This document shows, in pieces, positions 55,889-64,000 of a DNA stretch of 64,000 bases. Position 1 is the stretch's first letter. Every line of letters starts with the position of its first letter. Origin of the DNA: Ktedonobacter sp. SOSP1-85. GTDB lineage: Bacteria > Chloroflexota > Ktedonobacteria > Ktedonobacterales > Ktedonobacteraceae. The notes below the pieces were generated by a model that searched no databases, was not told the origin of the DNA, and worked only from the letters and a program-made list of their open reading frames with translations. Position numbers and translations under genes: made by a program. Where the stretch lies: the NCBI RefSeq assembly GCF_016587415.1, contig NZ_BNJI01000001.1:434001-498000 (forward strand), in the 5' to 3' direction.

Positions 55889-56503
55889 ATGGGGCATCGA
55901 GCATTAATACCCGTCAAACAACTATCGGCCGTCAAAACACGCCTCTCAGAACATTTGACGCCAGAACAGCGCTCAACGCTCGTGCTCGATATGCTCCATT
56001 GCGTGATCGATGCCCTGCACGCCAGCGAGGCCCTGGAATGCATCTCGGTGGTGAGCGCCGATCCCGAGGTTCTGGAGCGCGCGCGTCACTGGGGCGCGCA
56101 TGGCCTGGTAGAAGAGCAGCCAGGGCACAACCAGGCCTTGACCGCGGCGGCCCATCACGCTATCCATCACGGTGCCACTACCCTGCTCACCCTCTCGGCG
56201 GACCTCCCGCTGCTGAAGGGGCAGGACGTGCGTGCAATGATCGAGCTCTCGGCCTCACACCAGGTCGTGCTCGCACCATCACGTGATGGCACCGGTACCA
56301 ATGCATTCCTGGCAAACCCGCCGCTTGTTGTCCCCTATGTCTTTGGCGTCAACAGCCTGCAACACTACGTGGCCCAGGCCCGCGCTCTCAAACTTGACCA
56401 TACCTTCTACCGCCAGTTAGGGACCGAGCTGGACATAGACACCATTGAAGATCTTCAACTCTTCAGGCACTATGATCAATGCGCAACGCTGGTCAATAGG
56501 TAA
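55889..56503 (+). CDS. cofC: 2-phospholactate/PEP guanylyltransferase
   Basis: 204 residues, nucleotidyltransferase of the CofC/FbiD family that joins phospholactate or phosphoenolpyruvate to GTP. ALIPVKQLSAVKTRLSEHLT is the nucleotide-binding motif; TLSADLPLLKGQD holds the metal-binding Asp pair; APSRDGTGTNAFL is the conserved substrate loop. Which donor it uses decides whether the adjacent nitroreductase is needed; sequence reading cannot settle it. Last biosynthetic gene of the F420 operon. Confidence 0.9.
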   Translation: MGHRALIPVKQLSAVKTRLSEHLTPEQRSTLVLDMLHCVIDALHASEALECISVVSADPEVLERARHWGAHGLVEEQPGHNQALTAAAHHAIHHGATTLLTLSADLPLLKGQDVRAMIELSASHQVVLAPSRDGTGTNAFLANPPLVVPYVFGVNSLQHYVAQARALKLDHTFYRQLGTELDIDTIEDLQLFRHYDQCATLVNR

Positions 56504-56557
56504 GCTATTTATTCAGCACAAACGCTATCTATCACACTTGCAAAGGAATATATTTTT

Positions 56558-56965
56558 ATGCGCACCGCGATCCTCTCTGAAAAAGTACGCGCTTTCCTAG
56601 AAGAGCGTCGTTTCGCCGTTCTGGGCACAATCAACGCCGATGGCACACCCCAACTCTCGGCCATGTGGTACCAACTGGAAGGTGAGCATATTCTCATGAA
56701 CACAAAGGCGGGACGCGTCAAAGAGCGCAATTTGCGCCGTGATCCCCGCGTCTCCATCTGCTTCGAGGATGGAGGATATCTAACAATCACGGGCAAAGTC
56801 ACCCTCATCGACGATCAGGAGACAGCACAGCGTGACATTCATCGCCTGGTCGTGCGCTACAATGACGATGAGAAAGCAGCCCAGAGTATGGAGGATATGT
56901 TTGCCAAGGAGCAACGCGTCAGCATCCATATCTCCATCGAGCGTGTGATCGAAAGCCTCTGGTAG
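56558..56965 (+). CDS. PPOX-class F420-dependent oxidoreductase
   Basis: 135 residues, split beta-barrel FDOR-A/B family. FLEERRFAVLGTINADGTPQLSAMWYQLEGEHILMNTKAGRVKERNLRRDPRVSICFED is the standard N-terminal half in segments, including the Lys/Arg residues that contact F420 or FMN. It follows cofC by 54 bp and so is a likely user of the cofactor made by this operon. Substrate unknown. Only distantly like the PPOX protein at 20.4 kb. Confidence 0.85.
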   Translation: MRTAILSEKVRAFLEERRFAVLGTINADGTPQLSAMWYQLEGEHILMNTKAGRVKERNLRRDPRVSICFEDGGYLTITGKVTLIDDQETAQRDIHRLVVRYNDDEKAAQSMEDMFAKEQRVSIHISIERVIESLW

Positions 56966-57034
56966 GGGCAAAGGAAGACCCGCCTCGGCACTGGCAAGCC
57001 GATCACAGGTCTCCCTATGATGAGGAAAGAAACG

Positions 57035-57295
57035 TCAGAGAACGGCTTCGTCGATGTAGCACCAGCGCCAGTCCTCGCCAGGCTCAATCGATTGAATGAT
57101 GGGATGGCTGGTCGCGTGAAAGTGTTTGGTTGCGTGCTTATTTTTCGATGAATCACAGCAACCAACGTGACCACAGGTGAGACAGAGGCGCAGATGTACC
57201 CAGCTATCTCCACTAACCAGGCATTCTTCACACCCACGTGTATGCGGGGTGACAGGTTGAATGGCGTCTTGATGGGTGCAGATTTGTGTACTCAT
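57035..57295 (-). CDS. UBP-type zinc-finger protein
   Basis: 86 residues, a single ZnF-UBP domain: CTHQD, CEECLVSGDSWVHLRLCLTCGHVGCCDSS, then HATKHFHATSHPIIQSI, giving the Cys/His set for three zinc ions, and WCYIDE at the end. Bacteria lack ubiquitin; stand-alone ZnF-UBP proteins of this kind are often found beside cyclic-nucleotide-binding sensor ATPases and thioredoxin-reductase/receiver fusions, as here. It starts 17 bp from the next minus-strand gene, so it was probably part of that redox-sensing operon. Confidence 0.85.
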   Translation of the reverse strand: MSTQICTHQDAIQPVTPHTRGCEECLVSGDSWVHLRLCLTCGHVGCCDSSKNKHATKHFHATSHPIIQSIEPGEDWRWCYIDEAVL

Positions 57296-57312
57296 TTTGT
57301 TCCTCCAGTATG

Positions 57313-58105
57313 CTATTTTTGTTTACTCTTAAGAGGGAGAGAGACTCGAAAACGGGTCTCTCCTGGCCGGGACGTCAGGGTAAGATCTCCATGATGGTCG
57401 GTCACGATGATACGATAGGCAATATCCAACCCCAGCCCAGTTCCTTTCCCCACCTCTTTCGTTGTAAAGAACGGCTCAAAAATCCGTGCCTGAATGTCCT
57501 GAGGGATGCCTGGCCCATTATCGACGATTTCCACACAGACAAAGGCACCATCTTGCCAGGTGCTGATAGTAATCTGGCCATGCCCCTGGAGCGCGTCGAT
57601 AGCATTATCTAGCAGGTTGGTCCAGACCTGATTCAGTTCACTGCCATAGACAGTCAGGCGTGGAAGGTGACGATCATACGCGCGTGTGACGTCGATGTGC
57701 CCTCTAAGCTTATGGCCCAGAATGGTAAGTGTATTCTCCAGGCCATCATGAATATCGACCTCCTGCAATTGTGCGCGGTCCATGTAGGAGTATTCTTTGA
57801 CGGCTTTGACGAGAGCGGAGATACGCGTGGTGCTCTGTTCCACCTGAGCGAGCAGGTCGTTGGCCGTAAGCGTGGCGGCCAGCCAGGTCAGCGCAGGCTG
57901 AAGCAGGTCGCGTGCGACCTCCTCGCAAGCGGCTCAAAATGGGCCGTTTCCAATCCCGCCTCGACGAAGGTGGTGGCCAATTCCCATGCTTTGGAGAGAT
58001 CCTGATCCTCCAGCCAGGCCGTGAGGGTCTCTTCGCGCTCGCTCTGCGTTAACGTATCTAGTCTCACCTGGACGGCCTGTTGGGTGCTTGCCGCGCAAGG
58101 AGAGC
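57313..58105 (-). pseudogene. Sensor ATPase (histidine-kinase-like), N-terminus deleted and frameshifted
   Basis: The C-terminal part is intact: a helical dimerisation-like region (RISALVKAVKEYSYMDRAQ) and a HATPase domain with N box (NQVWTNLLDNAIDAL), DNGPGIP and FEPFFTTKEVGKGTGLGL. Upstream it continues in another frame (RLDTLTQSEREETLTAWLED, then LATTFVEAGLE); one missing G near 57928 explains the shift. Before that only QQAVQV is left of what is, in relatives, a cyclic-nucleotide-binding domain. The remaining gene runs straight into a receiver domain from a different protein. No phospho-acceptor His is obvious. Confidence 0.7.
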
Positions 58106-58273
58106 GACCGGTTCGTGGCGTAAGGCTAATTGTGTGAGTATATCAAGCGCCTGCGCTCCTGATGAGGCTCGCAAAACGCGATACGTTCCCCCAAAGTGAC
58201 GGCGCACATCCCGTTCGATTGCGCGCAAGACATCCGTATCATCATCAACCAGCAAAATAGCAGGTTTGGGCAT
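58064..58273 (-). pseudogene. Receiver domain fragment (thioredoxin-reductase fusion type)
   Basis: MPKPAILLVDDDTDVLRAIERDVRRHF then YRVLRASSGAQALDIL and ALRHEPVALL is the first half of a CheY-like receiver, with the acidic pocket DDD. It breaks off before the phospho-accepting Asp. In related genomes this exact start belongs to a fused response regulator/thioredoxin-disulfide reductase that neighbours the sensor ATPase and ZnF-UBP genes, so a deletion appears to have removed the reductase and joined the two genes. Confidence 0.65.
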
Positions 58274-58385
58274 CGGCGATCTGATTCCTTTCTCTTCCTT
58301 ATGGACACAATGCTTGATTATAGCATGAAAATCATCGCTCGCTTGCCTCCCTCTCATTGGTCCGTTGTGCACATTATCACCCTGT

Positions 58386-59647
58386 TTATTTCTGCCCCTC
58401 CCTCTGTGAGAGCGCTGTTTCCTCGGCCAGGTCAACGGCGAATGCCCCATCTTCTTGCGGGGTAAGAGGAAGACGTGGAGCACGCTCACTCACCTGCATA
58501 CTGAGAAACAGTACCAGGAGGGACAGCAAGGCACAGGCGGCCCCCGCCCAGCCGAGCGTATTCAATAGCGCAACTTGCACTATGACGCCACCAAGAGCCG
58601 AGCCACCCGCGATGCCCAGGTAGAGCGTCGAGTTATTGAGGGCCAGGATCACATTCGCATGCTGGGGGGCAAGAGTGAGTAGGCGATGCTGCTGAGGAAT
58701 AAAGACGAGCGATCCCGCAATGCCCCAAACGAAGAGGGCAAGCAACGCGCCTACAAGCGTTGTCAGCACAAGTGGGAGAATCGCAAAGACCAGAGCAAGC
58801 ACGACGAGGCTCACATTGAGCGGCAGTTTGGCTCCAAAGCGATCAGCAATAAAGCCGCCAGACCAGTTACCGATGACAACACCCAAACCAGAGACGAGTA
58901 GCATGCCGCTGATGTCTGTGAGCGTAAGACTATGATGGAGCAGAGGCGCGATATAGGTGTAGACCGTGTAGATGCCGAGATTCCAGAGTAGTGCGGGGCC
59001 AGGGCCAGCAGGAGTTGAGGCTCCGCGATAGGAGCCAGGCGTGCCTTCAGTGAGAGCGCAGGCGTGCTGGCGGTTTTGGGGAGATCACGTATGAGTAGCG
59101 CCAGGAAAGCGATGCCAGCGAGCGCCGCCACCAGGCCAAAGGAGAGCCGCCAGCCGAAGTGCTCGCCCACCCATGTGCCTAACGGAGAGCCAAAGACGGT
59201 GGCAACGGTTAAACCAAGCACGACCAGCGCCAGCGCCTGTCCGCGTTTCTCCGCAGGGGCCAGTGAGGTGCCTGTGGTATAGGCCAGAGGCGCGAAGGTC
59301 GCCGCGCAACAACCAGCCAGGAAACGGGTCAGCAAGAGCAGCGAGAAGGTTGGGGCCAGGGCAGAGCCAATATTTGCCAGACAAAATGCGCCCAGTGAGA
59401 GCAACAACATCCGATTGCGGGACCAGCGACTGGTTACAGCCGCCAGCACGGGCGCCCCCAACCCATAGGTGAGTGAGAAGACGGTGACGAGCTGACCAGC
59501 CAGTCCTTCAGTCACATGCATCTCTCCAGCAATGACTGGCAGAACGCCAGCGACAACAAAGGCATCTGTACCCAGGGCGAACATGCCCAGGGCGAGCAGA
59601 AGAATGCGCCAGTCAATGCCGCGCTGTGGATTTAAGGTGATAATCAT
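58386..59647 (-). pseudogene. MFS exporter (DHA1 type), frameshifted
   Basis: Together the two frames make a 12-helix transporter like the intact one at 32.2 kb: ILLLALGMFALGTDAFVVAGVLP (helix 1), PVLAAVTSRWSRNRMLL (motif A) and GSPLGTWVGEHFGW (motif C), then after the break ALLWNLGIYTVYTYIAPLLHH and the C-terminal six helices. The frames meet at GGGG, 58995-58998; one added base restores the protein. Either a sequencing error or one recent mutation. ATG 59647 has GAGGG upstream, and the promoter carries the GTGCATAGTG operators. Confidence 0.75.
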
Positions 59648-59729
59648 TGTGGTTTTCCCTCGTGGTATTTTTGTAACTCTTGGGGTTAGTTCTTTCCAAA
59701 GCCTCAGCGCCTGTGGCGCTTCGCTGAAT

Positions 59730-59782
59730 GTGCATAGTGGCACACTATGCACGTTGCACCCGTATAATGCACCACTATGCAC
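59730..59782 (-). promoter_or_regulatory. GTGCATAGTG operators before MFS gene
   Basis: GTGCATAGTG (59730-59739) and CACTATGCAC (59743-59752) form a perfect 10-bp dyad with a 3-bp spacer; a third half-site CACTATGCAC is at 59773-59782. They fill the gap between the ubiD stop and the MFS start and probably bind a TetR/GntR-type repressor not found in the window. Confidence 0.6.
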
Positions 59783-59802
59783 TAAAATCCTGAGATCAGC
59801 AG

Positions 59803-61314
59803 CTAGCCTTTGTAGCCATACGCCTCCCAGTTGCGCACGATGCGCTCCTGCAACTCCTGCGAGTAATTGTGCTTGAATGAGGTACGCTTTGGTAAACGCT
59901 CACCCCATTCCTCTGGTGCCAGGCCATCGTAGACAACTTTGGTCGTCTGGAAACTCATCTTCTCACTTGATTCCAGGAAGGCGACCAGCGGACTCGTCGC
60001 TTCATGATTGAAAAAATGCTCTCCAGAAACCGGGCGCACACGCGTTGCAAAACCCCATATGACCTCATTTGTATTGCTCGCATCGATGTCATCATTGAGC
60101 ACAATCACCTTAGGGATGACCGCGCCAAATTTCGACTGGAAGACAGTGTCGCCAATCTTTTTGAAGAGGGTGTCACGCTCTAGCCCTGTCTGCTGTTTCC
60201 AATTGTTGGGCAGCGTTACAACCAGCCAGTGGTTGGCACTCTCCAGTGTTACCCACGCCATCGTTGCCGGGACACCAGCCTGTCGAAGCTGTACCAACGT
60301 CTCCGCAGCACTCGGAATGCCCTGGACCGTATGATCTTCCTCAATCGGCTCACCGGCGACCACGACGGGCAAAATGGGGTCGTGACGATAGGTAATGGCC
60401 GTGATATGATACACTGGTCGTATCTCACCCGCTCCCGGCCACACATAGCCTGCATATTCGCCCATTGGACCCTCCACGGTCGTCTCAGTCACAGAGAGAT
60501 AGCCCTCGATCACGATCTCTGCTGTCGCTGGAACCTCAAGCTTCACCGTTTCGCAGGCGACAACATCGATGGCTTCGCCCAGGTAGCCACCTAGATAATC
60601 GGACTCATTGACGAACTTAGGCAGCGGCATCCCTGAGACAAACGAGATCGCAGGCTCTACTCCCAGACAGAGGGCGAATGGCATGTCTTTGTTTTGCTCT
60701 TTCCACATCTTGTGAATCATGCCCAGGTGTTGAAATGGACTGACAATGCCAGCCATGCGTTTGCCATCGAGCAGCATCACACGCGCATTCGACCAGTTTG
60801 TCCAGCTCCCATCAGGAGTGCGCGCCACAATGGTTCCGTAGGTTCCGATATAACGACCACCATCGCCCTCGTGAGAGAACGGCGTTGGAAACTTCAGTAA
60901 ATCCACGGCGTCGCCCAGGTCAATATGCTCTTTGCATGGCCCCGACGCAACGATCCGAGGTGGAATACCCTGTGCATCCCGTGCTTCAACCAGAGCCTCA
61001 ATGATTTCACGACCCGACGCTGTGGCGGAGAGTCCAAGCGAAAGAGCGACGCGGCTCAGATAGCGTCCAGGTGCTGAACTTACCGCCGCCGGCGCTCCCA
61101 GTACACGAAACCCGCAAGCAATGCCTTTAATGTTCGCAAACAGCGGAGCTGGCGCTCTAAGCTCATAAACGCGTCGGATAATCGCGCCAATTTCCAGATT
61201 CCAATCCACCTCGCGCTCAACGTCAACGATTTCACCGATCTCGCGCAGTGCATCGATGTATTCTCGTAGAGAGCGTAGACGGTGCTTCGTCGTCAGTTGT
61301 GCTACTTGATTCAT
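59803..61314 (-). CDS. ubiD: UbiD-family decarboxylase
   Basis: 503 residues, prenylated-FMN-dependent (de)carboxylase acting on aromatic or alpha,beta-unsaturated acids. NWSNARVMLLDGKRMAG holds the conserved Arg for prFMN; ETTVEGPMGEYAGY holds the catalytic Glu residues of the E-R-E set. The length and the C-terminal block (WGFATRVRP) match UbiD proteins of catabolic operons as well as of quinone synthesis. It lies 62 bp after ubiX, which makes its cofactor, and before an MFS exporter; with a LuxR regulator at the head this suggests catabolism of an aromatic acid rather than ubiquinone synthesis. Confidence 0.9.
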   Translation of the reverse strand: MNQVAQLTTKHRLRSLREYIDALREIGEIVDVEREVDWNLEIGAIIRRVYELRAPAPLFANIKGIACGFRVLGAPAAVSSAPGRYLSRVALSLGLSATASGREIIEALVEARDAQGIPPRIVASGPCKEHIDLGDAVDLLKFPTPFSHEGDGGRYIGTYGTIVARTPDGSWTNWSNARVMLLDGKRMAGIVSPFQHLGMIHKMWKEQNKDMPFALCLGVEPAISFVSGMPLPKFVNESDYLGGYLGEAIDVVACETVKLEVPATAEIVIEGYLSVTETTVEGPMGEYAGYVWPGAGEIRPVYHITAITYRHDPILPVVVAGEPIEEDHTVQGIPSAAETLVQLRQAGVPATMAWVTLESANHWLVVTLPNNWKQQTGLERDTLFKKIGDTVFQSKFGAVIPKVIVLNDDIDASNTNEVIWGFATRVRPVSGEHFFNHEATSPLVAFLESSEKMSFQTTKVVYDGLAPEEWGERLPKRTSFKHNYSQELQERIVRNWEAYGYKG

Positions 61315-61376
61315 TTTTAATATCTCCAGACTTTCACATGATAGCTCATGGGCTATCTTCCTCTTATCTACTCAAC

Positions 61377-61988
61377 TTAGACAGAAAGCCCAACCGGCGC
61401 TGTCACATCCTCGTGAGTAGGGGGCTCTCCCCAACGTTGTACGCCTGCCATCTCTATATCGAACAGATCCAGCACACGGCCAACGGCATGATCGACCAGA
61501 TCCTCGATAGTCTGAGGTTGGGTATAGAAGGCAGGCACCGGTGGGGCGATAATGCCCCCGCTCTCGGTGACCGCAAGCATGCTCTTGATGTGGCCCGCCG
61601 TCAGGGGCGTTTCGCGCAGCATCAGCACCAGGCGGCGACGTTCTTTCAGGACGACATCAGCTGCTCTGGTAAGCAGGCTACTGGTGATGCCATGCGCGAT
61701 CTCGCTCATGGTGCGGATCGAGCAGGGAGCGATAATCATGCCCATGGTCTTGAAAGAGCCACTGGAGATCGCCGCCCCAACATCAGTGACGGGATACCAG
61801 ACATCGGCCATGCTGCGCAATTGCTGCATCGAGAGGTCGGTCTCATAGGCACGTGTCATCTCTCCTGCTTTTGTTACCACCAGGTGCGTTTCAATGCCCT
61901 GCTGTTTGAGTACCTGGAGCAGTCGTACTCCATAAACAACGCCAGTAGCTCCGCTAATACCAATAATCATGCGTAGTGGTGCACTCAT
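61377..61988 (-). CDS. ubiX: Flavin prenyltransferase
   Basis: 203 residues. Joins dimethylallyl phosphate to FMN to make the UbiD cofactor. IIGISGATGVVYGVRLL is the FMN-binding N-terminus; GSFKTMGMIIAPCSIRTMSEIAHG and ERRRLVLMLRETPLTAGHIKSMLAVTESGG in segments are signature stretches of UbiX, including the Ser, Glu and Arg that bind the prenyl phosphate. Lies between the small conserved protein (25 bp) and ubiD (62 bp) in one operon. Confidence 0.95.
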   Translation of the reverse strand: MSAPLRMIIGISGATGVVYGVRLLQVLKQQGIETHLVVTKAGEMTRAYETDLSMQQLRSMADVWYPVTDVGAAISSGSFKTMGMIIAPCSIRTMSEIAHGITSSLLTRAADVVLKERRRLVLMLRETPLTAGHIKSMLAVTESGGIIAPPVPAFYTQPQTIEDLVDHAVGRVLDLFDIEMAGVQRWGEPPTHEDVTAPVGLSV

Positions 61989-62013
61989 CGTTTATTCATA
62001 CTCTCCTCTTATT

Positions 62014-62229
62014 TCACAAAATTTCGCCTTCATCCTCGCTTGTCTCAAGCGAGCACAAGACCAGACCGAGGTTGCGAATTTTAAGAGGCACGCTATACAG
62101 TGCCGCTTGATCAGCCAGTTGCCCATACAAATAGGTGGTCCCTGCATTCTCCTGTACGATCTCCAACTGCTCAAACCATTCCCCCCAGGATGAGCTAAGA
62201 TGCCCATTGATCCGAATGCGACAGTGCAT
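62014..62229 (-). CDS. Small conserved protein, paralogue of 22.5-kb gene
   Basis: 71 residues. Shares the pattern GHL...W..WFE.L.I......T.L.G.LAD.AAL..V..K.R.L.L with the protein at 22476-22694. It starts 196 bp after the end of a LuxR regulator and ends 25 bp before ubiX, so it belongs to the ubiX-ubiD operon. The same order (LuxR, small protein, enzyme) occurs at 20.8-26.1 kb. Function unknown; an accessory or ligand-binding role is a guess. Confidence 0.75.
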   Translation of the reverse strand: MHCRIRINGHLSSSWGEWFEQLEIVQENAGTTYLYGQLADQAALYSVPLKIRNLGLVLCSLETSEDEGEIL

Positions 62230-62306
62230 CGTTTTTCAAGCCTCCGTTTACGCGTTTCTCTTGTACAGAGAATACCTGCTCCATGGCCCCACTAGCAGTA
62301 TTCTTT

Positions 62307-62410
62307 CGGCTACTGTTGAGAAGTATTTCTGCCTGAGGGTAGAGCAAAGAAGAAGCAGTAGCCGAACGGCTACTGCTGAGGAGTATTTCTGCCTGAGGGT
62401 AGAGCAAAGA
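62307..62410. repeat. Two 44-bp direct repeats with a palindromic junction
   Basis: 62307-62350 and 62367-62410 agree at all but two or three positions (core GAGTATTTCTGCCTGAGGGT), period 60 bp. At the junction AGCAGTAGCCG and CGGCTACTGCT form an 11-bp dyad. It lies in the gap between the LuxR gene and the small protein gene, in the probable promoter of the ubiX-ubiD operon. Confidence 0.75.
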
Positions 62411-62425
62411 GAGGGTGTATGGATG

Positions 62426-64000
62426 CTAGAGCAGCTCGTACTCACGCGCGCGGGCGATGGCCTGTACTCTATTCTCGGCTCCTAACTTGCTCAGAATATT
62501 GGCCACGTGCTTCTTCGCAGTGGCGAATGAAATGACCAGCTGATCGGCGATCTCCTGGTTTGTAGTGCCCTGCGCCAACAGATGTAAGACCTCCTTTTCG
62601 CGCGCGGTGAGCGGCGAGAGCAGGGATAGAGAAGCTGCTTGTGGCGACAGGGCAGACGACTGCTCTGTGTGGGCTGGCTGGCTCGCCTGCTGCTCAAAAA
62701 CTGCCAGCAATGTTTTGATAGAGGTAAGAACGGTTGAGATAGCATCGTGGTCAGACTGCGTGTTTGTAGCACACATGAAACTCTGGAGTACTTGTTGCAT
62801 GGGTGCGCCCGCGTCAAGATACACGCGCAGGAAGTCTGCTGGCTCGGCCAACTGGAGCAGATGCAGCGCGACCTGTCTGGCCTGAACGATCTCGCCGGAG
62901 GCGTGCAATGCCACCACCTGGAGGGCGAGAACATGCACGATGTGCCAGGTATTCTGATTCAGCTCTGCATGGGCGAACAGAGATGCCAGCAGGGACAGCG
63001 CTTCGGCATTTCGCTGCAAGGCAAGATAGACACGCACCAGGGTCAGGTATTCTACATACTCTCGGTCATCGATGAGACTGAGGATGTATGAATCGATGAT
63101 CTCTTTTTGCGCTGCCCAATTGGCCATAGCAACCAGATCGCCCTGAGCCAGCCAGATCTGTGCCCATGCAGTCATCACCCAAAAGCGGTAAAGTTCCCAC
63201 TCATCCTGCCAAAAGAGTCGCTCTGCCTCTCCTAAAACCTGTTCTGCCTCAGCCCGTTTTCCCAGCGCGAGGAAAACGGGGATAGATTGGCAATATGCGC
63301 TTATCCGCATATTTACGTGCTGCCAGGTCAGAGCAAATTGTAGTGCCGTAGCGAGACGGGCCTGCGCCTCTTCAAGCTGGTTCCAGACCCAATGCAGTTG
63401 AGCCAAATAAAGATGAACGTACCCAAACATGGACCGCGCCTTCCCCATTTGCTGCAAGGGCTGTAACATCTCGCGATAGATCTGGTAGGACTGGCGCAGT
63501 TGTCCTGCCTGCTGATATGCCTGGCCAAGCATCCCCATAAGCCAGACTGTTTCATAGTGATGCTGCTCTCTCTCGGCCTGCTGCTTCAACTCGGAGAGCA
63601 GAGGAATCAGAGCTACCGTATTCGCGCTCATCTCGTAGAGATTGAAGGTCGGAAGCATTTTCCACGCCATGTTATCTTCTCTGGCCAATTCCTGCATCTG
63701 GGAGCCAAGCCGGCGCCTCTGCTCCCAATTCCTTTGCATAAGCGCGGCCCTGTCCGCTATCCAGCTGCGCAACAAGCTCAGGCGATTGTGCAGCAAGCGC
63801 GCTTCTGCTTCTGAGAGAGCGGCAGCGTGCTGGCTCTCCAAAAGTGGTTCTATGCGCGCGATAGTCTGTTCCGTCTTGCTTACCGCCTGTTCCCACCGCT
63901 CATCTGGAGCATTAAACGTGTGAAATAAGAGCTGCAAGACAGTCGTAAGGGCCAGGCGACCATGAGCGAGTAACAGCATGTTGGGTAGCCGCTTGATCCA
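62426..64000 (-). CDS. LuxR-type regulator with TPR-like repeats, partial at right edge
   Basis: At least 524 residues; the frame is still open at base 64000 (WIKRLPN precedes the first Met), so the N-terminal NTPase, if any, is outside. The part seen is a helical superhelix, as in the C-terminal half of MalT (WI..LP.....RL, ARL...LYLAL), then a LuxR helix-turn-helix: LTAREKEVLHLLAQGTTNQEIADQLVISFATAKKHVANIL. First gene before the small protein-ubiX-ubiD-MFS series on the same strand, and its likely controller. Confidence 0.85.
   Translation of the reverse strand, partial: WIKRLPNMLLLAHGRLALTTVLQLLFHTFNAPDERWEQAVSKTEQTIARIEPLLESQHAAALSEAEARLLHNRLSLLRSWIADRAALMQRNWEQRRRLGSQMQELAREDNMAWKMLPTFNLYEMSANTVALIPLLSELKQQAEREQHHYETVWLMGMLGQAYQQAGQLRQSYQIYREMLQPLQQMGKARSMFGYVHLYLAQLHWVWNQLEEAQARLATALQFALTWQHVNMRISAYCQSIPVFLALGKRAEAEQVLGEAERLFWQDEWELYRFWVMTAWAQIWLAQGDLVAMANWAAQKEIIDSYILSLIDDREYVEYLTLVRVYLALQRNAEALSLLASLFAHAELNQNTWHIVHVLALQVVALHASGEIVQARQVALHLLQLAEPADFLRVYLDAGAPMQQVLQSFMCATNTQSDHDAISTVLTSIKTLLAVFEQQASQPAHTEQSSALSPQAASLSLLSPLTAREKEVLHLLAQGTTNQEIADQLVISFATAKKHVANILSKLGAENRVQAIARAREYELL

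Noticed and set aside
53460..56965. F420 genes as part of a new secondary-metabolite cluster
   Set aside because: The set is the standard F420 maturation operon; no biosynthetic core enzymes adjoin it.
62307..62410. Direct repeats considered as a CRISPR array
   Set aside because: Only two copies, 44-bp units with a 16-bp interval, palindromic junction and no cas genes; better explained as regulatory repeats.
1..64000. tRNA, rRNA and replication origin
   Set aside because: I looked for tRNA T-arm patterns, rRNA landmarks and DnaA-box clusters by eye and found none convincing; a tRNA scan would be decisive.

Overview
The window looks like chromosome from a Ktedonobacteria-type member of the Chloroflexota. 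The evidence is the set of very large MalT-like LuxR regulators with a WYAY-containing N-terminal domain, a complete F420 side-chain operon with F420/PPOX-type oxidoreductases, a kinase-like protein fused to WD40 repeats, and membrane-anchored cellulase-like enzymes. This placement is inference; no rRNA or tRNA gene was seen, and no CRISPR array.

Layout. 1-7.2 kb: a frameshifted DUF4132 protein running off the left edge, a 5'-truncated AraC regulator, a short VOC protein, and a LuxR regulator heading a FAD monooxygenase. 7.2-11.7 kb: a membrane protein, IS remnants with two abutting inverted-repeat elements, and two small secreted proteins. 11.9-16.4 kb: a second LuxR regulator heading a cytochrome P450. 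16.7-19.7 kb: the two ends of a decayed Tn3 transposase, an MBL-fold hydrolase and a dead tyrosine recombinase. 19.9-26.1 kb: a third LuxR regulator followed on the same strand by a small conserved protein, an amidase, a PPOX oxidoreductase and a membrane protein. 26.3-34.1 kb: a gene graveyard (SDR, MBL, alpha/beta hydrolase, resolvase, nitrilase, Rrf2, IS110 and SDR remnants) around apparently intact AKR/PadR, MarR and MFS genes whose operators can be read. 34.2-40.5 kb: a lipid-kinase-like protein, a frameshifted BBE-type oxidase, a complete ISKra4-like element with its 9-bp target duplication, and hisI.

40.9-50.2 kb is the most interesting block: five co-directional genes for a WD40 pseudokinase, a membrane-anchored glycosidase, a processive GT2 synthase, a GT39-type glycosyltransferase and a GH5-CBM3 cellulase. 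This looks like a polysaccharide synthesis and trimming system with a membrane-bound pseudokinase sensor. A damaged IS sits between it and its long terminator. 51.7-57.3 kb: methyltransferase, DoxX, then cofE, a nitroreductase, cofD, cofC and a PPOX oxidoreductase, which together attach the phospholactate and glutamates of coenzyme F420. 57.3-59.6 kb: a deletion that joined a sensor ATPase to a receiver domain, and a frameshifted MFS exporter. 59.8-64 kb: ubiD, ubiX and a second copy of the small conserved protein, behind a fourth LuxR regulator that continues past the right edge.

Two themes recur. Each large LuxR regulator lies immediately upstream, on the same strand, of an enzyme gene or operon; two of these have the same small protein between regulator and enzyme. 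Many reading frames are broken, often at short homopolymers, so real decay and sequencing error must be separated before any of the frameshifted genes is called dead.
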